A stretch of DNA of 64,000 nt from Myxococcota bacterium (lineage in GTDB: Bacteria; Myxococcota_A; Polyangia; Polyangiales; Polyangiaceae), in NCBI GenBank assembly GCA_963169915.1, contig CAUJEM010000110.1, positions 1 through 64,000 of the forward strand. The letters are read 5' to 3'. The translations under genes were made by a program, and so were the position numbers. The notes beneath the pieces are model-generated. The model searched no databases. It saw only the letters and a program-made list of their open reading frames with translations, and was not told where the DNA came from. Each line of letters opens with the position of its first letter. Position 1 is the first letter of the stretch. Shown one piece after another: positions 55,798 to 64,000 of the stretch.

Positions 55798-57009
55798 CTA
55801 GGGGCTCGGTGGGAGGGTGGTGCGGTGGTGACGCTCCACCTCCGCGTAGAGAAGCTCGATCTTCCTGCCGAAGGGGAGCCGCTCGAGGGTGTCGACGAGC
55901 GGGACCAGGCCGAGGCGCCCGAGCACGACCGTGATGGCGAGCAGGGTGTCCGCTCGCTCCTGACGGGCCTGCCTCCGGTTGACGGAGCCCTGCTCGTAGA
56001 CCGAGTGCTGCTGCTCCAAGGTGCGCGTCAGCTCGGCCAAGAGCCCGTACTCCGCCTGGCGGTCGCGGTCGGGGGGCATGCCGCCGATCTCTTGCTGATG
56101 ACGCTGCAGCCGCTCGAGGATCGCACCGGCCAAGGCGAGCTGCACGCCGCTGGCCTCCGCGAGCTCCTGGGGGCTGGCTTGGAGGTATTGGCTCAGGCGC
56201 GTGAGCCCTGCGTGGAAGAGCCGATCGAGCGTCACCTTATGGACGCCAGGGACCTGGCGCAGCAGCGCCCGTAAGATGACGGGCTCTCGGCGGGTAGCCT
56301 CCTCCGACACCGCGAAGGCGACGGGGAGCTGCATGGCCAGGGCACCATAGCTAGCGAGGAGAGCCTGGCGCTGGGCGCCCCCGATGCGAGCGCCGGGAGC
56401 CGCGTCCGCGCTCTCGAGCGCCGCTTGGAAGCTCGTCAGCGCGCTGGCCAGGGGGCCGAGATCGAGCTGGGCGGCTGCCTTCGTCAGGCCGGCCACCGCG
56501 GGTGTCACGAGATCCAGCCACTCCTTGGAGGGCTCGCCGAGCTCGGCCTCGATCATGAAGTGGTGGACGGGCTGCAGGTGCGTGGCGGCGACCTCACGAA
56601 AGAGCTTGGCCACCTCCTCGGCGTCGGCTGGGTGGTGCTGCGCCGGCTCGCTCGCTGGAGCTCCGAGCGGCTGGAGGATGGCGTCGAAGCCGCCGTCGAG
56701 GGCGCCGAGCATGGCGCTGAAAGGAGGCGCGGGCTCCGCCAGGGTGCCGGCGAACGGCGACGCTGGGTGCGCCGCGTCCGAGCTGGGGGTCGATGACGCG
56801 TCGACGCTGACGTCCGGTCCGTGGGTAGCGGTGAGCGCGGCCTGACCGATGAGGGTGGCCTTGGAGCCGGGGCTGGGGGCTGGGATCGAGGAGAGCGGCG
56901 CGCTGCTGCTACCGTCCAGCCCTCGTCCGCACTCGACGCAGAAGCGTGCGTCCTGGGTGCAGGCGCCGCCGCAGTGGGGGCAAGCGAGCGTGGGTTCGGA
57001 GCGGCTCAT
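55798..57009 (-). CDS. Zinc-ribbon protein with HPt-like and HhH-like helical regions
   Basis: A 403-residue protein of unrecognised family. The N-terminus has a double-knuckle zinc ribbon (C10-x2-C13, C24-x2-C27), then a Pro/Ser/Ala linker to about residue 95. Residues about 130-205 form a helical bundle resembling the HPt (CheA P1) domain: VTPAVAGLTKAAAQLDLGPL lines up with the usual FRxxHTLKGxAxxLGLxxL, but the phosphorylatable His is absent. Residues about 250-300 (PGVHKVTLDRLFHAGLTRLS) look helix-hairpin-helix-like, and the rest is helical or coiled-coil. It is followed immediately by the pentapeptide protein gene, so it probably belongs to the bactofilin module. Confidence 0.62.
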   Translation of the reverse strand: MSRSEPTLACPHCGGACTQDARFCVECGRGLDGSSSAPLSSIPAPSPGSKATLIGQAALTATHGPDVSVDASSTPSSDAAHPASPFAGTLAEPAPPFSAMLGALDGGFDAILQPLGAPASEPAQHHPADAEEVAKLFREVAATHLQPVHHFMIEAELGEPSKEWLDLVTPAVAGLTKAAAQLDLGPLASALTSFQAALESADAAPGARIGGAQRQALLASYGALAMQLPVAFAVSEEATRREPVILRALLRQVPGVHKVTLDRLFHAGLTRLSQYLQASPQELAEASGVQLALAGAILERLQRHQQEIGGMPPDRDRQAEYGLLAELTRTLEQQHSVYEQGSVNRRQARQERADTLLAITVVLGRLGLVPLVDTLERLPFGRKIELLYAEVERHHRTTLPPSP

Positions 57010-57093
57010 CGTCTCGTGCGGGGGAGGGGTCGGTGGGGAGCGTGGACGCAGCGCCAGGCTACCACCTCCGCCCAGGCGGGGGTACGCCTGCCG

Positions 57094-57564
57094 TCAGGGG
57101 CCGGCGCCAGCGGCGTCCTGGGTGGGCGCCTCGAGCGGCGCGTCCAGCCCGACGATCTCGATGCGCTGCTCGAAGATCTGCCGGTCATCGAGCTGGACCC
57201 GCACCGTCCAGCTCCCGAGCGCATCGGTGGCCCCGAAGAACAGGGGCTGATCGACCCGCCGTGTTCCAGCCCGGAGCTGCGCCTCCCCGAGCTCCACGAC
57301 CCGCTCCGGCTTGGCGCTGCGCCCCGTCCGAATGGGCTTGTCGACCTCCCAGGACAGCCGCTGCTCCACCTGGGTGGGCTGCGGGAAGCTGACCCGGAAG
57401 CCCTGGAGCTGCTGGCTGCGGTCGAACTGGAGCGCTATGCGCTGCCGGCGCTGGATCTGCCCACCGTAGAACACGCCGAGCTCCACGGTGGGCTGCGTCG
57501 GTGTGGCTTGGGGGGTGCAGGCCACGACGCCGAGCGCAGCCAGGAGCGTGAGCACAGGTCTCAT
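57094..57564 (-). CDS. Hypothetical lipoprotein
   Basis: A 156-residue protein with a type II signal peptide (MRPVLTLLAALGVVAC, lipobox Cys at 16). The mature part is a predicted beta-rich domain (VELGVFYGGQIQRRQRIALQ, DQPLFFGATDALGSWTVRV) of unknown family, reminiscent of small immunoglobulin-like outer-surface domains. The start overlaps the rsmA stop (ATGA), so it is coexpressed with rsmA. The gene ends 84 nt before the zinc-ribbon protein start. No function is assigned. Confidence 0.7.
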   Translation of the reverse strand: MRPVLTLLAALGVVACTPQATPTQPTVELGVFYGGQIQRRQRIALQFDRSQQLQGFRVSFPQPTQVEQRLSWEVDKPIRTGRSAKPERVVELGEAQLRAGTRRVDQPLFFGATDALGSWTVRVQLDDRQIFEQRIEIVGLDAPLEAPTQDAAGAGP

Positions 57565-58400
57565 GGAGACCCCAGCGCCTGCGCCATCCGGGCATAGTCT
57601 TCGACCGTCAGGGTCTCACCGCGAGCCTCGAGCGACACCCCAGCGGCCAGGGCAGCGCGCTCGAGCCGCTCGGAGGGGGCGAGGGTCGCCCAGGCGTTGC
57701 GGAGCTGCTTGCGGCGCTGCTGAAACGCGCCGTGGACGAGCGCCTGGAACCTCGGGGTCTCCTCGGCCAGCGGCGCTGGGTGTGGCTCGAGCACGACGAC
57801 CGCGGAGCTGACCTTGGGGGGGGGCAGGAACGCGCCGCGCCCGACCGAGAAGGCTCGACGGGGTGCGTACTGAGCTTGGACGAAGACGCTGAGCCCACCA
57901 TAGTGCTCGCTCCCTGCCGGCGCGAGCAGCCGGTCGGCGACCTCCGCTTGCAGCATGAAGACGGCGCGGGCGAGCTGGGGAGCGAGCGCGGTGCTGCGCT
58001 GGAGCAGCGGGCCCGTGAGCTGATACGGGAGATTGCCCGCGAGCGTGACCGGCGGGGGGACCCGCTGGAGCAGCTCGAGGTAGTCGACGCTCTTGGCGTC
58101 GGCCTCGAGGAGCTCGAGCCGCCCTTGCCCGAGCTCGGCCGCGAAGCGCTGAGCGAGGACGGGGACGAGGTCGCGGTCTCGCTCGATGGCGATGACGTGG
58201 GAGGTTCGCTCGAGCAGCGGCGCGGTGAGGGCCCCGAGCCCCGCGCCGATCTCGATCACGGTCTGGCTGCCCGCGCTGGCCAGCGCGGCGATCCGCGCCG
58301 CAATCCCAGGATCGGCCAGGAAATTCTGACCAAAGCTCTTCTTGGGGGTGAGCCCGTAGTGCTCGAGCAGCGCGCGGTGGGACAGGCTGGGGGCGGTCAC
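57561..58400 (-). CDS. rsmA: RsmA/KsgA, 16S rRNA dimethyladenosine transferase
   Basis: A 279-residue SAM-dependent enzyme that dimethylates A1518 and A1519 of 16S rRNA. It carries KKSFGQNFL at the N-terminus, SAM motif I VIEIGAGLGALTAPLL, IERDRDLVPVL, catalytic NLPYQLTGPLL, and the C-terminal FQQRRKQLRNAW that binds rRNA. Length is normal (about 270). It overlaps the DUF58 gene upstream (58397-58400) and the lipoprotein gene downstream by 4 nt. Confidence 0.95.
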   Translation of the reverse strand: MTAPSLSHRALLEHYGLTPKKSFGQNFLADPGIAARIAALASAGSQTVIEIGAGLGALTAPLLERTSHVIAIERDRDLVPVLAQRFAAELGQGRLELLEADAKSVDYLELLQRVPPPVTLAGNLPYQLTGPLLQRSTALAPQLARAVFMLQAEVADRLLAPAGSEHYGGLSVFVQAQYAPRRAFSVGRGAFLPPPKVSSAVVVLEPHPAPLAEETPRFQALVHGAFQQRRKQLRNAWATLAPSERLERAALAAGVSLEARGETLTVEDYARMAQALGSP

Positions 58401-60007
58401 GTCGAGGGCTCCGGTGGCGGGCGGCGCGGCGGGCGTGAGGCGCGGACCCCTAGCCGCCGCAAGGCGACGACGCCGCGTCGCTCGGCGACGCGCGCGCGCG
58501 TGATGAGGGCACGCGCGACGACGTCGCCGACGAGGCCAGCGCCGAGGGGGATACTGTCGACCCAGCTCATGGAGAGCCAGCGTAGCTCCGTCCGGCGCTT
58601 GGGGAATCGCTCGATGGCGCGCCGGAGGGCCTCACGCTCGGCGCCGTCGAGCGCCGGCGACCAGAGGTAGACGATGGAGGGGGGGGGGCGGCCGGTGGCT
58701 AGGCGCTCGAGCGCTTCGGCCAGGCGCCGATCGGTCCTCGGGCGCTCGGGCTCGAGCCGCAGCGGCGCGCCCACGCCGTAGGCGGCCAGGTACCGTCGCA
58801 GCGTGCGCTCGCGGGCGGTTGGAGCGGCGGGCTGCAGCTCCGGGAACGGCGCCCGCGCGAGCCAGGCCCGCGCCTGCTCGGCGACCGCCTCGAGATCGGC
58901 GCCGGTGAGGCCTCGCGTCGCGCTGGGGGCGAGGGGGCGCAGGTGCTCCACGACGCGCAGCGCGACGTCGAGCTCGTCCCAGTCGCTGCGGTCCGCGTCG
59001 AGCCCGTGGGTCACGCCGGTGAGCGCCTGGGTGATGGCGCCGAGCTGGTGAGCGCCGGCGTCAGGCTCGAGCACGTCGAGGACCCGCGCGCCGAAGACGG
59101 CGAGGCCGACGCGGTCGCCGCTGCCGAGGTGGCGACGCGCCACCGCGTAGACCTCGTCGACGGCGTGGTCGAGCGGCGTCGTCCCAGGTCGGCCGGACCA
59201 CAGCTCGGAGGAGCCGTCGAGCAGGAGCCAGACGACGTCCCGCTGCTCGTGCTCGTACTCCCGCACCATCAGCGCCCCCCGACGGGCCGACGCACGCCAA
59301 GCGATCCGCTTGAAGGGATCGCCCGGGAGGTACTCGCGGAGCTCACGGAAGCTGTCCCCGCTGCCGGCGCGGGGGCTCGGGCGCCCGCTCACCGCCAGGG
59401 AGCGCGCGCGCCCCCCGACGGGCGCGCGGCGTGCCGCGCCGGCGCCTGCGGGCGAGACCTCCACGCCGAGCGGGTTGGCGAAGGTGAGGGGGACCTCGAA
59501 CAGCCCCGGGGCCCCTTGGACCTCGAGCGAGAGCCCGTGGATGGCGTGGTGCCCGACGCGCCGCGCCCGGACGCTCACGCTGACGCGGAGCTTGGCGCCC
59601 GCGGGCACCTCGCCGGCGCTCGGCTCCAGCGCCAGCTCCAGCTCGGGCGAGTGGAGCGCGCGCAGCCCGACGTAGCGGGTGGCGCGGTCGTCGCGGTTGC
59701 GCAGCTCCGCGGTGAGCTCGAGCTGCTCGCCCCGTCCCAGCCGCAGGACGTGGCCGGTGCCGTGCCACAGCATCTCGAAGCCGGCGGCGCGGATCTTGGT
59801 GACGCCGAGCTCCGTGACGCCGCGGGCCAAGGCGAGGCCGAGCAGCAGCGCGCCACCCCAGGCGAGCACGGCTGGCTGCCGGAGGACGATGCCGGCGATG
59901 ACCACGACGGCGCCGGCCAGCGCGATGTCCACGGCCGCGCGTGTCGGGTGCACCTGCACGCTGGGGAGCCTAGCCCAGCTTTGTACCTCGTCGAACGAGA
60001 ACCGCAC
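58397..60007 (-). CDS. DUF58 domain membrane protein
   Basis: A 536-residue protein with two hydrophobic helices (about residues 28-65) and then a large soluble part. The DUF58 signature is REYLPGDPFKRIAWRASARRGALMVREYE, followed by a von Willebrand A-like fold: VVWLLLDGSSELWSG (MIDAS-like DxSxS), LDHAVDEVYAVARRHLGSGDRVGLAVFG. DUF58 proteins commonly pair with MoxR ATPases, as here. It is longer than usual in the C-terminal part (Arg/Pro-rich tail). It lies downstream of the Omp85 gene and overlaps rsmA. Confidence 0.85.
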   Translation of the reverse strand: MRFSFDEVQSWARLPSVQVHPTRAAVDIALAGAVVVIAGIVLRQPAVLAWGGALLLGLALARGVTELGVTKIRAAGFEMLWHGTGHVLRLGRGEQLELTAELRNRDDRATRYVGLRALHSPELELALEPSAGEVPAGAKLRVSVSVRARRVGHHAIHGLSLEVQGAPGLFEVPLTFANPLGVEVSPAGAGAARRAPVGGRARSLAVSGRPSPRAGSGDSFRELREYLPGDPFKRIAWRASARRGALMVREYEHEQRDVVWLLLDGSSELWSGRPGTTPLDHAVDEVYAVARRHLGSGDRVGLAVFGARVLDVLEPDAGAHQLGAITQALTGVTHGLDADRSDWDELDVALRVVEHLRPLAPSATRGLTGADLEAVAEQARAWLARAPFPELQPAAPTARERTLRRYLAAYGVGAPLRLEPERPRTDRRLAEALERLATGRPPPSIVYLWSPALDGAEREALRRAIERFPKRRTELRWLSMSWVDSIPLGAGLVGDVVARALITRARVAERRGVVALRRLGVRASRPPRRPPPEPST

Positions 60008-60015
60008 GCGCCGAC

Positions 60016-61785
60016 TCAGCGCTGAGCGCTGGGCTGCGCGAAATTGGCAGGGGGCGTGACGATGGGCTGCTGGGCCGCCTGCCCGAAGCTGATGAACAGG
60101 CTCCCGGGGAGCCCGCGCACGGTGGGATCGTTGAGGGGGAAGCCCCAGTCGGCGCGGATGACGCTGCGGTCGAATTGCGGCAGGACGAGCCGTAGCCCAA
60201 GCCCGATGGACTGACGCAGGTGCAGCGCGTCGTGCGTCTCGAAGGTGCTCCCGACGTCGTGGAACGCCGCCCCGCCGAGCTGCGCGGAGAGCACCTGGAC
60301 GGGGCGCGTGCGCAGCTCCAGGTTGGTCACCACCAGGTTGCTGCCTAGAAACTGCGCTGGCGCGTAGCCTCGGAGGCGCGTGTCGCCGCCGAGCGTGCTG
60401 CGCTCGTTGAGGAAGTTGGCGTCACGCACGAGCAGCTCTGCGTCGAACAGCAGGCGGCCGAAGCCGAAGCTCGGCGTCACGACGCGCAGGGCGCCTCGTG
60501 AGAAGCCGTCTTCACGTCCGTACCGCGCGTACTCGCGCTGCGCGGTGGCCAGCGCGCGCGCGAAGCCATTGCCGAGCGGGACCGTGTAGGCGGCGGAGGC
60601 GTACATGCCGATGAGGCGCCGGCTCGAGCCGACGCCGGCGAGCGCGGGATAGGTGCGCAGCAGCAGGTCGTGCCCGAGGTGGACGTCCTCCTGGAGCCCC
60701 AGGGTGTTCACGTCGAGCACGGTGGCGTAGCGGGCGTCGTAGGTCCGCAGCTGGAAGTAGGGCGACTGGCGGGTGTCACGGACGGGCAGCACGTCGCTCA
60801 CGAAGTCGCGGCGCGCCGGGGAGGCCGGTAGATCTCGGGTGCGGAAGGCCTGCCGGGTCGCCTCGACGCCGAAGGAGACGTCGAGCTTGCTGAGGTCCCC
60901 GAAAGAACGAGTGATCTCTAGCTGGCCGTAGAAGTGCTCCGCGTCGTAGGCCCACGGGATGGCGTCGTCCCCGGGCGTGGAGGGGGCGTCGTAGGTGCGC
61001 AGCCGTCGCCCGATGTAGCTCCGAAACACCTCCGTGCGCCACGCGAGGTAGGTCTGCCAGCTCCAGCGGGTGCTGAGCGCGTAGAGCGGCTTGCCATAGG
61101 AGAAGCTACCGAAGGAGCCCTCGGGGTGCCCCTCCTCGCGGTTGAGGATGACGTTCCCCGAGACGCCGCTGGTGATCCGGCTGCCCGCCACGCGCGGGAG
61201 CCCGAGTGTCATGCCGAAGGAGTAGGTGTCGGGGCGCACCCCCAGGTTGAGCGCCGCGAGCGCGTGCAGGCCGAGCAGGTTGATCTCGCTCGGCTGGACC
61301 GTGAGCTGGGTCAGCATGCCATCGTAGTACTGAAAGCTCGTGCTCAGCCGCAGGCTCCACACGTCCTTCGTGATGACGAGCGCGCGGACGCGGCCTGGCG
61401 CGCTGCCCTTCACCGGGACGATGATGACGAGCGAGAGCGCGCCCTTGCCCCGGAGGTTGCGCGCGCTCTCGGCGACGAGCGCGTCGTCCCAGCGCTGACC
61501 GGCGTCGAAGAGCAGCTCGCGCTCGATGACGTGCGCCTTGGTGGTGGTGTGAAAGACGTTGAAGAGATCCGGGACGGGATCCGTCTCGTCGAAGATCTCG
61601 AGCCGCTCGAGCGCCACGCTCTCGATGATGGCGCCGGCAGGGTTCGGCTCGAGCTCGAGCCACCGCTCTCGGAGGACGCGCTCGACGGTCGCCCGCTCGA
61701 GCGCCGACTGCTTCGGGGCTGGCGCGGCGCTCGCGGCGAGGGGCGCGAGGACGCCGAGCGAGGACAGCAGCCAGGCGACGCGCAT
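60016..61785 (-). CDS. Omp85/BamA-TamA family outer membrane protein
   Basis: A 589-residue outer-membrane beta-barrel. A signal peptide (MRVAWLLSSLGVLAPLAASAAP) precedes one POTRA-like periplasmic domain (about 25-150, SVALERLEIFDETDPVPDLF through GKGALSLVIIVPVKG) and a 16-strand-type barrel. The barrel ends with GGDTRLRGYAPAQFLGSNLVVTNLELR, where LRGY is the Omp85 (V/L)RGF/Y lid-lock motif. Only one POTRA is present, so it is not BamA itself. ATG 61785 gives the cleanest signal; ATG 61806 would add seven residues. It lies between MoxR and DUF58 genes. Confidence 0.85.
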   Translation of the reverse strand: MRVAWLLSSLGVLAPLAASAAPAPKQSALERATVERVLRERWLELEPNPAGAIIESVALERLEIFDETDPVPDLFNVFHTTTKAHVIERELLFDAGQRWDDALVAESARNLRGKGALSLVIIVPVKGSAPGRVRALVITKDVWSLRLSTSFQYYDGMLTQLTVQPSEINLLGLHALAALNLGVRPDTYSFGMTLGLPRVAGSRITSGVSGNVILNREEGHPEGSFGSFSYGKPLYALSTRWSWQTYLAWRTEVFRSYIGRRLRTYDAPSTPGDDAIPWAYDAEHFYGQLEITRSFGDLSKLDVSFGVEATRQAFRTRDLPASPARRDFVSDVLPVRDTRQSPYFQLRTYDARYATVLDVNTLGLQEDVHLGHDLLLRTYPALAGVGSSRRLIGMYASAAYTVPLGNGFARALATAQREYARYGREDGFSRGALRVVTPSFGFGRLLFDAELLVRDANFLNERSTLGGDTRLRGYAPAQFLGSNLVVTNLELRTRPVQVLSAQLGGAAFHDVGSTFETHDALHLRQSIGLGLRLVLPQFDRSVIRADWGFPLNDPTVRGLPGSLFISFGQAAQQPIVTPPANFAQPSAQR

Positions 61786-61840
61786 CGGCAGCTCGCACCC
61801 TACCATGGGGCGAGGGGGCCTGGGACCGGCGGCTGGCGCT

Positions 61841-62812
61841 TCAGAGGGCTCGGACGGCGCGACGGTAGCCGACGTGCGTCAAGGCCTCGCTGACGATGGC
61901 GGCCCTCGCGCTGGCGTCTCCCTCATCTTCGGGCGCCAAGATGAGGCGATGCGCCAGCACGTGCGGCGCCACGGCGATGACGTCGTCCGGGGCGCAGTAG
62001 CCTCGCCCCGCGAGCAGCGCGTGGGCCTTGGCGGCGCGCAGCAGCCCCAAGCTGGCACGCGGTGAAGCGCCGAGGCTGACCTTGGCGTGGCCGCGCGTGA
62101 ACGACGCGAGGCCGACGCAGTACGCGGCGAGGTCCTCCTCGACGTGCACGCGGTCTGCGAGCGCTTGTAGCTGGGGGACCTCCCCCGAGCGCAGCACGAC
62201 CGCGGGCTCCGGCGCGCTGACCCCGTGCGTGCGCAGCATCGCGACCTCGTCGCTGGCGCTCGGGTAGCCCATGGAGACGCTGAGCAAGAACCGATCGATC
62301 TGCGCCTCCGGGAGCGGATAGGTGCCCTCGAGATCGATGGGGTTCTGAGTGGCCAGGACGAAGAAGGGCTCGGGCAGCTCGAAGCGGTCCCCCTCGACGG
62401 TGACCTGGCGCTCTTGCATGGCCTCCAGCAGCGCGGACTGGGTCTTGGCGGGCGCGCGGTTGATCTCGTCGGCTAGCACGATGTTGGCGAAGATGGGCCC
62501 GGCTCTAAACGAGAAGCTGCCGTCCTTGGGGCTCAAGACGTACGTCCCGGTGATGTCCGCGGGGAGGAGATCCGGGGTGAACTGGATGCGGCGGACGCGA
62601 GCGTCGAGCGTGGCGGCGAAGGTCTTCACGAGCGTCGTCTTGGCGACGCCGGGGACCCCCTCGAGCAAGACGTGCCCGCGCGCCAAGAGGCCCACCAAGA
62701 TCATGTCGATGGGCGCTGGATCTCCGATGTAGACTCGAGACACCTGCTGTCGCACCTCCAGCAGCCGCCGCTGGACGACCTCGAGCTGGTCCGCCGAGGG
62801 GCTCTGGCTCAT
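61841..62812 (-). CDS. MoxR-family AAA+ ATPase
   Basis: A 323-residue AAA+ protein. Walker A is GVPGVAKT at residues 52-59, Walker B is NIVLADEINRAPAKTQSALLEAMQERQVTVEG, and sensor FFVLATQNPIDLEGTYPLPEAQIDRFLL is the MoxR hallmark. MoxR ATPases act as chaperone-like activators of VWA-domain partners; the DUF58 protein encoded two genes downstream is the likely partner. It overlaps the DUF4350 stop (62809-62812) and is separated from the Omp85 gene by 55 nt. Confidence 0.94.
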   Translation of the reverse strand: MSQSPSADQLEVVQRRLLEVRQQVSRVYIGDPAPIDMILVGLLARGHVLLEGVPGVAKTTLVKTFAATLDARVRRIQFTPDLLPADITGTYVLSPKDGSFSFRAGPIFANIVLADEINRAPAKTQSALLEAMQERQVTVEGDRFELPEPFFVLATQNPIDLEGTYPLPEAQIDRFLLSVSMGYPSASDEVAMLRTHGVSAPEPAVVLRSGEVPQLQALADRVHVEEDLAAYCVGLASFTRGHAKVSLGASPRASLGLLRAAKAHALLAGRGYCAPDDVIAVAPHVLAHRLILAPEDEGDASARAAIVSEALTHVGYRRAVRAL

Positions 62813-64000
62813 GACGCGTGCTCCGCGCCAGCCTCCGCCAAGAGGCGGTGCAGCTCGCGCTCGAGGGCCAGCAGCTGGGGGGGGGCGAGCCGTAGCTCAC
62901 GCGCGTGCAAGACCGCGGCCTCGGCGGCGTCCAGGGTCGTCAACATGGCTCTCAAGGAGGCAGACGATGCCGCACTGAGCGCGCCTTGTCGAACCACCTC
63001 CGCGAGCAGCGCCTCCCGTGAGGCGCTCGGGCCGAGCCCGAGCCGCTCCGAGAGGCTCTCGAGCAAGGCCGAGCGTAGCTCCAGCAAGACCAGCGCTCTC
63101 GGGCTCTCGCTCGCGGAGAGCACGGCGGCGCGCCCGGCGGCGCCGCCCTGCGCCAGCAGAGGGACGCTCTTGGCGTAGCGCGGCTGGAGCCTGCCGTAGG
63201 TCCTGCCCGCCACCCGCGTGACCCAGCCCGCGGCGCCGAGCGCCAAGGCCCCTCCGAGCACCCAGTGCAGCAGCTCTGGTAGGCCATCGTGGTGGAGGCG
63301 GGAGGCGAAGCCCATGGCGTCGTCGAGCTGGTCTCGGAGCTCCGCCGCCCAGCGGTGGCGCCCCCCGAAGACGCCCTTCTGCTTGAAGTCGTTGGCGACG
63401 AGGTAGACCTTGCCCTGCCGCTCGCCCCACGCATCATCGTCGACGAGGTAGCGGGTGAGCGCGGTCGCGAAGGCGCGGTTGCCCGGGTAGCGCAGCATGA
63501 GGTTGATGACGGCCGAGGGATCCCCCATGGCGAGCAGCCGGCCTTTGTCCAGGATGATCCCGGTGACGGCCAGGGCGGCGGGGGGCTCGTCCTGCGAGCG
63601 GATCTCCAGGACGGAGGTGAGGTTGGGGTGGGTGAGGGCGACGGGGTGGTTGGTGATGAGCTCCTCCACGTCGGCGACGAGCGGGTGCCGCGCCTGCTCG
63701 AGGGCCGCGACGGCGGGCGGGACCGTGGGCGTGGCGATGGCGAAGTCGGCGCGCTGGCGGAGCATCCGCTCCGGGCGGAGAGGTGAAGGGACCTTGCGGA
63801 TCCCGAACCGCTCGAGCAGCTTGCCGGCCCCGCCGTAGTCATCGAGGATGGCGAGGCGCCCTCCGGCGCGCAAGAACGCCGCCAGCTCGTCGTAGTCGGC
63901 GCTCGAGCCGGGGTGCAGCAGCAGCACTCCGTCGCGCGGCGTGAGCTCACCATAATCCAGCGTGGCGACCACCACGACGCGCTCGGGGCCGAGCGCTGCC
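62809..64000 (-). CDS. DUF4350-type membrane protein (5' end outside window)
   Basis: Open through the window end, so the N-terminus and first membrane helix are missing; the visible 397 codons begin at the window edge. LLLHPGSSADYDELAAFLRAGGRLAILDDYG is the DUF4350 pattern (a Rossmann-like glutamine-amidotransferase-type fold), and a membrane helix at ELLHWVLGGALALGAAGWVT lies two thirds along. The C-terminal part is helical. DUF4350 proteins sit next to MoxR and DUF58 genes in many genomes, as here. Function is not established; the GTG at 63975 is internal. Confidence 0.8.
   Translation of the reverse strand, partial: AALGPERVVVVATLDYGELTPRDGVLLLHPGSSADYDELAAFLRAGGRLAILDDYGGAGKLLERFGIRKVPSPLRPERMLRQRADFAIATPTVPPAVAALEQARHPLVADVEELITNHPVALTHPNLTSVLEIRSQDEPPAALAVTGIILDKGRLLAMGDPSAVINLMLRYPGNRAFATALTRYLVDDDAWGERQGKVYLVANDFKQKGVFGGRHRWAAELRDQLDDAMGFASRLHHDGLPELLHWVLGGALALGAAGWVTRVAGRTYGRLQPRYAKSVPLLAQGGAAGRAAVLSASESPRALVLLELRSALLESLSERLGLGPSASREALLAEVVRQGALSAASSASLRAMLTTLDAAEAAVLHARELRLAPPQLLALERELHRLLAEAGAEHAS

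Overview
The window is a high-GC (visibly about 70%) gene-dense chromosomal segment with typical delta-proteobacterial/Myxococcota character. The signs are Ala/Arg-rich proteins, large TPR scaffolds with Pro-rich linkers and zinc ribbons, bactofilins, a DUF971 protein, an atpDC pair apart from the other F1 genes, and many 4-nt ATGA gene overlaps. The assignment to Myxococcota is an inference from gene content; no rRNA is present to confirm it. No tRNA, IS element, prophage or CRISPR array was seen.

Layout. (1) 1-1000: the end of rsmE and a stand-alone cobalamin-binding mutase domain, then a 522-nt spacer carrying the dcw promoter and MraZ operator. (2) 1523-19300: a nearly unbroken division and cell-wall cluster: mraZ, rsmH, ftsL, ftsI (with PASTA), murE, murF, mraY, murD, ftsW, murG, murC, ftsQ, an unrecognised FtsZ-like gene, ftsA, ftsZ. 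murB and ddl are absent from their usual place. (3) 19387-25272: a COG0523 metal-chaperone GTPase, then an ArsR-methyltransferase fusion regulator overlapping full-length metH. (4) 25297-29304, minus strand: DUF971 protein, glycosyltransferase, membrane protein and lipoprotein gamma-glutamyltranspeptidase, chained by 4-nt overlaps. (5) 29443-31734, plus strand: rpsU, an Asp-box membrane protein and a hotdog thioesterase. (6) 31731-47114: a TPR island with a small TPR protein, two giant tandem TPR paralogs (one broken by a 17-bp tandem duplication), a parvulin-type PPIase, and a divergent zinc-ribbon/TM/TPR protein. (7) 47150-51965, minus strand: asparaginase II, dnaG, rpoD. (8) 52164-54172: atpD, atpC. 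(9) 54190-64000, minus strand: DUF4350, MoxR, Omp85, DUF58, rsmA, lipoprotein, zinc-ribbon protein, pentapeptide/beta-helix protein, bactofilin.

The most striking item is the gene at 15398-16459, between ftsQ and ftsA. It can be aligned by eye with the FtsZ of the same cluster along its whole length, yet the GTP-binding signature loop and other nucleotide-contact loops are replaced and the catalytic T7-loop is altered. It looks like a GTPase-dead FtsZ pseudo-tubulin held inside the division operon. Second is the exact 17-bp tandem duplication at 40202-40235 that splits a TPR gene of about 1570 codons; removing one copy restores a single frame. Third is a bactofilin module joining a zinc-ribbon/degenerate-HPt-like protein, a pentapeptide-repeat protein with a bactofilin-like tail, and a small bactofilin.
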